Positions 58,674 through 64,000 of a stretch of DNA of 64,000 bases are shown piece after piece; within the stretch, counting starts at the first letter, position 1; each line of letters begins with the position of its first letter. Both the position numbers and the translations under genes were made by a program. Below the pieces are notes generated by a model. It worked only from the letters and a program-made list of their open reading frames with translations, had not been told where the DNA came from and searched no databases. The stretch spans positions 1,798,001 through 1,862,000 of the forward strand of contig JBCAMK010000011.1 of assembly GCA_038503065.1 (NCBI GenBank), read 5' to 3'. Source of the stretch: Paragyromitra xinjiangensis. Its lineage: Eukaryota > Ascomycota > Pezizomycetes > Pezizales > Discinaceae.

Positions 58674-59264
58674 ATGTCAGCCTTCTGTCGCCAGCCCACC
58701 CCGCCGATCGACGACCACTTTGACGCACCGACCCCCCCTCTCGATCTTGAGGATCTACCCGATGTGACACCTTCACGAGGAAGTACAGCGTCATTGGATG
58801 ACCCAATGGCCTGTGACCAAGGAGCAGCCATAACTGGGGGAAGCTCCGTGTATGGCCCGCCGATGGCGAGCAACCAGGTGGATTCATGGTGGCAGGAAGC
58901 TCATGGTTTCCATGGACTTCCAACCATCCCACCTTTCATCCCACACCACGACCCGTGCTGGTCGTTTCTGTATGCGACTCTAGAAGTACTCGCATCGTCA
59001 TTCGGAAATATCACGTCAGAGGCCCACCCGAGAGGCGCCGCTGACTCGAGCAACTGCTTCACGAAAGAGCAAGTCAGCTGGATCGTCGAATACCAGTCCA
59101 AAAATCACCATGCCTACTATCGTTGCCGGTATGATATGTGGCAGTCCGCAGCAAAGGAGTTTAACCGGCGATTTGGAACGAAGAAATCTGCGAAAGCCTT
59201 GTAGGACCGCTTCAGGAGGGCGGTAAAGGGGGCCAAGCGTGCGACTGAGAGCCGGAGAAAGTAA
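58674..59264 (+). pseudogene. Myb/SANT-like gene, copy F with in-frame TAG
   Basis: An ATG at 58674 (MSAFCRQPTPPIDD) opens 176 codons to TAG at 59202-59204, then 19 more in-frame codons to TAA at 59262-59264. The stop falls in SAKAL-[stop]-DRF, where copy E has SAKALHDRF, so the TAG is a recent nonsense change or F is a shorter allele. Domain order: Pro-rich acidic N-terminus (~1-60), Trp/His-rich linker, then a C-terminal Myb/SANT-like region (FTKEQVSWIVEYQSK, RYDMW, KEFNRRFGTKKS). No intron or signal peptide seen. If translation stops at the TAG, only the last helix and basic tail are lost. Confidence 0.65.
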
Positions 59265-61626
59265 TAGCGAAGTCATGGGGGACAGAAGGCGATGGGAAAT
59301 GGGTGATGCAGCCTCTTGAGGCAAGTTTAGGGTTCCGTGTATCTAGGTTAAAATGGCATAAGCGAAAATCGAGAGCAGATCTCATATCACGACATATTAC
59401 AGCTCCTTTGACACCCGTGCTATCCTTGATGTTATACTTTTCAATTTTGCTGCTGTCAGTTTATGCGACTGTTATGTTGGCCCAACCATGTACCTGTCAC
59501 GAGGTTTTACATTGTATCTTTAAACACTAGGGCCCATATCGCGCTCCTGACTCTGTTGTTACATATCCTAGCTAGCGTTTTTCCTACCATAGGAAAGGTA
59601 TGTGGGAGTCCCAGTTTGCTGTTACTCGTCTCATTTTAATTACCTACGTCAGTTTAGAGGGGCATAATGAGCTTGTTGTATACAGTGCTTTAGTGTGTAA
59701 CATATTTTGGTGCTCAACGCTGCCGAACTATACCTGTTATGAAATAAAGTGTATGTAGCCTAAGTGCCAGCATGCGCAAAGCCTCGATTACGACCGGCTC
59801 TTATGTAGACTTTATGTAACAGGATAACGTATTAGGGGTAAACGGAGTGTTGTTGAGTTGTAGGTAGTAGATAATCCAACATTGTTTAGCAATGATCAAC
59901 CGAAACCGCCATGTAGGAATTTACATAACAGTTTCAAGATATCCTAAGGGGGAGTTGGCGGGTTTATTACGGTATAGGAAGCGAATTCCCACTATTCCGG
60001 CGATTTTGATCTCTGGATACCCAGCCGACTCCATAGACTCAAGGATTGATAAAAGGGACACTAACGTCTCGACTAACAAGAAAAAAATATATTAGTATTG
60101 TTTGCTCGGCTGACTTCATCTAATAGATTTCTCGCCATTTTCTCGCCGGCGGTAAATTCCTCATACACTCAAGCTGAATTCCGGCCGGACGAGGCCAATT
60201 CTCCCAATTCTCCAGAAAATGCGGGCTTTCGCTATTTTATTTTAAGAACCCTCTCTAGGACTTACTGAAGCTGCCATAATAGGTGCGTCGCTATTGCTGC
60301 CACTGAATTAGGTACACTCGGGCTAGAGGGAAAGACTTTGAACACCCCAGAGAAGGGGGTACAATAGCTCGACAGATTCTTGAGACTGTAGGATACAGCC
60401 TGATCTGCCCAGATGGCCTAAGGGAAACGGCATAATACTATGAGAACGTAGTAAGTACGGAGGTCTTATCTCTTGTCCCGCGTATATAATCAATGGAGCG
60501 GTGACATTATCATACGTGCTCACCTATTAGGTTTCCCTGGAGCATTTATGATGAAACTAGACGTGCAGAGAGACATTTTGGGATGAGCTTGATACGAAGC
60601 AACTAGTGCTCAGCTAAATTCGCCCTCAACGCCGGCAGATTTCCCATCTTGAGCTCTAGCAATGGTTCTTCCAGCCTTCGTATTACGTACTTGAAGCAGC
60701 CAGTATTGCAGAGGTATCGATCTCTCCCCTCAAATCTGTCTGTCGAGTCTGCCGCTCCCCACGTCCCCCATATGCGACTCCGTGAGTCATCCTCTTGGAC
60801 CGTCAGAGTCGCGGGTGATGACTGAGCTTCCTCTGTCTAGGTCTTCAATGCAGCCATCACAGTGAGATATTGGTGAACTATGGAAGTCATAGTTCTTGAG
60901 TGTTATGGGTGCCTTGAGTCCCCTCGCTCCGGGTCAGCATCAAATTCGTGCGCCTAGGGGAAAGAACACCTGCTGGTAGGTAAAAAGTACCAAGCCATGA
61001 AGCAGCGGGCCTGAGGAACGATTAGCTGACGCGTTCGGCAGTTTGTTGTAGGTATGGCAAGTTGTCGAGCCGTGGCTAGACTCCAGCTCAGTAAGTATGA
61101 GGATCTGATCGGACGAATTCTATCAAGGATATTTGCTTGCTTCTTCCTTGAACGTTCTGGCACTGATAGATTTATCTATCGCTGACGGTGAAGCTGTAGA
61201 TGAAGATGGGAGGAGATTTCATCCGGGTGGAGTGGGAGGGAGTACGCGCCAGGGTTTACAGAATCTGCTTGATCGATAGACAGGAGGTATCCAAGTGATT
61301 GAGAGTTTCATGTCCTCCGTTTGAGAGGGTAACTTATCTTCAGTAGGTGGGGAGCAATTGGAGGAATGTTGGCGTCTGATTGCGAATAATGGATAACAAA
61401 ATTGGACCGGAAACAAACAACCCGAGAGTTGGTCATGATGAAGAGCAGGCCTGGTGGATTGATTGCATCAGCATAGGTTCCCAGCAAACAAAACTGTGAT
61501 GATGGGGCTATCTCACGGCAGATGGTTTCTCCGGATTATTTGATTACATGCAAAATCCAACGGTGGATGGGCACTAGTTTCCCAATAAATGAACTTAAAT
61601 ATACCGATGCGTAGAAATAAATATAA
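59265..61626. other. Gene-free region
   Basis: No gene supported; only short frames. The final ~40 bp (GAACTTAAATATACCGATGC and following) duplicate the upstream flank of the tRNA copy at 55907. Confidence 0.5.
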
Positions 61627-61780
61627 GGGCGTATGGCCTAGTGGTAAGGTAACTTGATTCCATTAAAACACTGTTGCTCTGGGTTCAAACCCCGGACCAC
61701 TTTTCGTTATTCACTTAACGGACCAGTGGCAGTGCCCAATAGAATCAAGTAGATCCAGAGTTCGATTCTCTGTGCGTCCA
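61627..61780 (+). tRNA. Predicted tRNA-Gly(UCC) with an 82-nt intron, copy 2
   Basis: 154 nt, identical to the copy at 55907-56060 except for three changes in the intron. Exon halves are 61627-61662 and 61745-61780. The same cloverleaf, anticodon TCC, intron T-arm motif and intron hairpin are present. TCTCTTTTTTATTTT follows as terminator. About 40 bp of upstream flank are also similar, so a segment rather than the RNA alone was duplicated. Confidence 0.65.
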
Positions 61781-61989
61781 TCTCTTTTTTATTTTGAAGC
61801 TAATCGGATCGTTCTAGAGACTGCTCGAGTAATAGTGTACATGCCCTGAGCGCAAAAATTCATTCACCAATATTTCGGCAATGCAAGGGTACTCGAGGCT
61901 TCCCTCGGCCGAGATGTACGAGAGGTAAGACACTGAGAAAAGCAAGGGAAGACTCTTGGAAATGAGGTGGACACGGCGGGTCGTTTGTA

Positions 61990-62200
61990 TGATTGATTGA
62001 TTGATTGATAATTCATAAGTGCATCCAGCCCTTAGGTTATGGCAACACACAAACACACTAACATCGGAAATAAACAATATTAATCCAAAAAAACAAAAAC
62101 AACAAGACCCTAACAAACTCATACACAAAGAAATAAAGAAATAATACCAAATCTGAGGCGGAGCAAGTGCCCAGGCCACACAAAACAAACATATCAAACC
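61990..62200 (-). mobile_element. 3' end of a probable non-LTR retroelement
   Basis: On the minus strand, T-rich sequence is followed by GCCATAACCTAAGGGCTGGATG, in two blocks, and TATGAATTATCAATCAATC with four CAAT-type repeats. It matches 49126-49182. No coding domain identified. Confidence 0.45.
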
Positions 62201-63999
62201 CCATTCCTTCGTGATTTATCGCTCCAAATTCCCATATCCTGATCCCAACTCTTAGCTTCGCCTCTCGCTTCTCTGCACGCTCGTTGGGTCGTTTGCATGA
62301 AACGAAGGGAAGAATTTAAGCGTGGTAACCACTGAACAAAGCGCAAGCAACACTCTTAGAGAAACCATTGAGATGCCGTTATAGGGGCACAAAAGCTAAT
62401 ATCCCAAGGCCTCCCTCCTCTCAATACCGAACGGCCGGAGTAGGACTGAATAGTTCCACCAAGCTGCAAAAACTCAAGCACAGCAGTCCCACCTACCGAA
62501 GAGAAATGATACGCTGCTAGGCTAGGGGTCTGTGAGAAAATAAACGATATGTCCCTCTGGCAGAAGGAAGAAATTGTTGTTGCACATAAATTGGCTAGAT
62601 ACGGCATACAACTCGTATACTTAATCGTCACGCAGAGAGGACAGCGCTAGCGTTGGAATGAGATAAAGTGCCGTTCCGCAGGCTGCTATCGTATACCATA
62701 CGTACATGATAATTGTAGTATGAGCTGACAGAAAAAAAAAGGAATTTCAAGTCGTTACAAGTATATATATTGATGGTTGGAGCGGAATACCAATTGAGAG
62801 ATTGAGTCTATAGTATAGTCTCTTCGTGGCCCACCTGAAGAAGCGGCGAAAAAATGATCGAGAGTAGTGCTACCCTTCATTACCTCAACCTTTATGCCGA
62901 GGCTGCTGTAGGACAAGGATTCTTTGAAGCGAATCGATGATGCGGATCAGGCAAATTCATTAGTGATATGAGTGTAAGTCCCCCCATTATCTCGAACGTC
63001 TTCCCTGATTCTATGAGTTCATTATTGCCAAGTATGGGTCTTTACTACCCACGGTCGTGCGTCTTGCGAATCGTACAGTAAATCCGGGGCAGTGGTTAGA
63101 AGGCAAGGCGCAGTAGTAGATTCGATGGATTCTAGTGGGATACCAGTGGGTGATCTTGGGCAATTTTTCAGCTTCGTGATATATTCGTGGATATTGTGGC
63201 CGGAGCCTGGGGGGCGCATGGAGGTAGATGGATCGGGGACAGAAAGCTTCTAATTCGGGAAGTTCTACGTCTCTAGCGCATGCTTGATCTTGTTAGTTTC
63301 GACTTAGAGATCGTAGGCTGAGGGGAAGACAACCATTGTGCGGGCTACAGTCGCCCGATGATCTTGCTCCGCAGTTCGCCTTTTTCGCCTTCTGTGGCAG
63401 CAACTTTAGTGCGAAAAATCACACGTGTTATTTACGGGAAGAAAGACTTTGATGTTGCCGTTCTGTCGGCTCTGTCTGGGCATCAGGCTTGCCATGTGTG
63501 CACCGTTCGTTTGTAGAGGTCACTGTGACAGTAGAATAGACAAATACCGTGGGCAACGAGATATGAGGCATTGCGCTGGAGAGAAATCGGAAATTGAAAA
63601 TAAGCCGTGAAGTTAATCTGCATGACGTGAAAAGTAGGGTGGTGACAGGAGGTATACGGGCTGACGAAGCTAGCTAATACAGGTAAGCTTGGCTGATAAC
63701 CCATGATACATTAGTCTCGTGCCTAGCCCTATACACGCAGCTTGCTGCGTACCCACTGGCGTGACACAACCCGGTACTATACTTAGCCTGGGATAGCGGT
63801 ACCAAGATGCGCCGACATGATATGGAACACGCAGGGAATTTTAAAATGGCATAGCTTGGAAGTGATTCAATGATTTGTAGAGTGTGTATTACATATCGCT
63901 TGGGCATACACTAGAAACTGCCCTCACTAGATTGGTATAACACCAGGAGTACAAACAGTATCATGATAGTGTGTGAGCCCTACGATGTGCAGCAGCCAT
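62201..63999. other. Gene-free end of window
   Basis: No gene supported. A solo arm of the 371-446 MITE family (TTAGTCTCGTGCCTAGCCC, then CAGCTTGCTGCGTACCC) lies at 63711-63754. Confidence 0.5.
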
Positions 64000-64000
64000 A

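Overview
The window looks like nuclear DNA of a filamentous ascomycete fungus. Coding genes have short introns (51-95 nt) with GTRNGN-type donors, CTRAY-like branch sites and YAG acceptors. It also holds Fot1/pogo-type transposon sequence, a TGTAAC...GTTACA long terminal repeat, many short inverted-repeat elements, and very few genes for 64 kb. I cannot name the species; a repeat-rich Pezizomycete-like genome is only a guess.

Layout. 1-3 kb is repeats, including a 76-bp foldback with a perfect 9-bp target duplication. 3.5-6.6 kb (minus) is the best conventional gene: three exons, 963 aa, an F-box-like N-terminus and many Cys-rich clusters. 8.3-10.5 kb (minus) is a long, basic, Ser/Pro-rich protein gene with one in-frame TAG. 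12.9-13.5 kb and 19.2-19.9 kb (both minus) are two-exon paralogs of an unrecognised family (genes A and B). 24-28.6 kb has several TA-flanked MITEs. 28.7-35.5 kb is one 6.8-kb pogo-family DNA transposon with 23-bp terminal inverted repeats and TA duplications. It is broken by three nested insertions: an LTR retroelement fragment and two non-autonomous elements built largely of minisatellites. A hAT-like MITE abuts its end. 38.4-39.5 kb (plus) and 49.4-50.3 kb (minus) hold a second unrecognised paralog pair (C and D) sharing a coiled coil, an intron position and a C-terminal domain. 56.9-59.3 kb has a tandem pair of Myb/SANT-like genes, one frameshifted and one with a nonsense codon.

Four tRNA-type genes (40.7, 46.1, 55.9 and 61.6 kb) share an odd design. 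A full outer cloverleaf is closed by a perfect acceptor stem, but 80-100 nt sit in the anticodon loop and contain a second T-arm/B-box motif. Base-pair covariation between copies supports the stems.

No gene cluster or pathway is evident. The most notable content is the set of three small duplicated gene families of unknown function in a transposon-rich compartment, the long-intron tRNA genes, and the nested transposon whose reading frame can be followed exactly across two insertions. Exon boundaries are read by eye from splice signals and frame; none is confirmed by transcript data.
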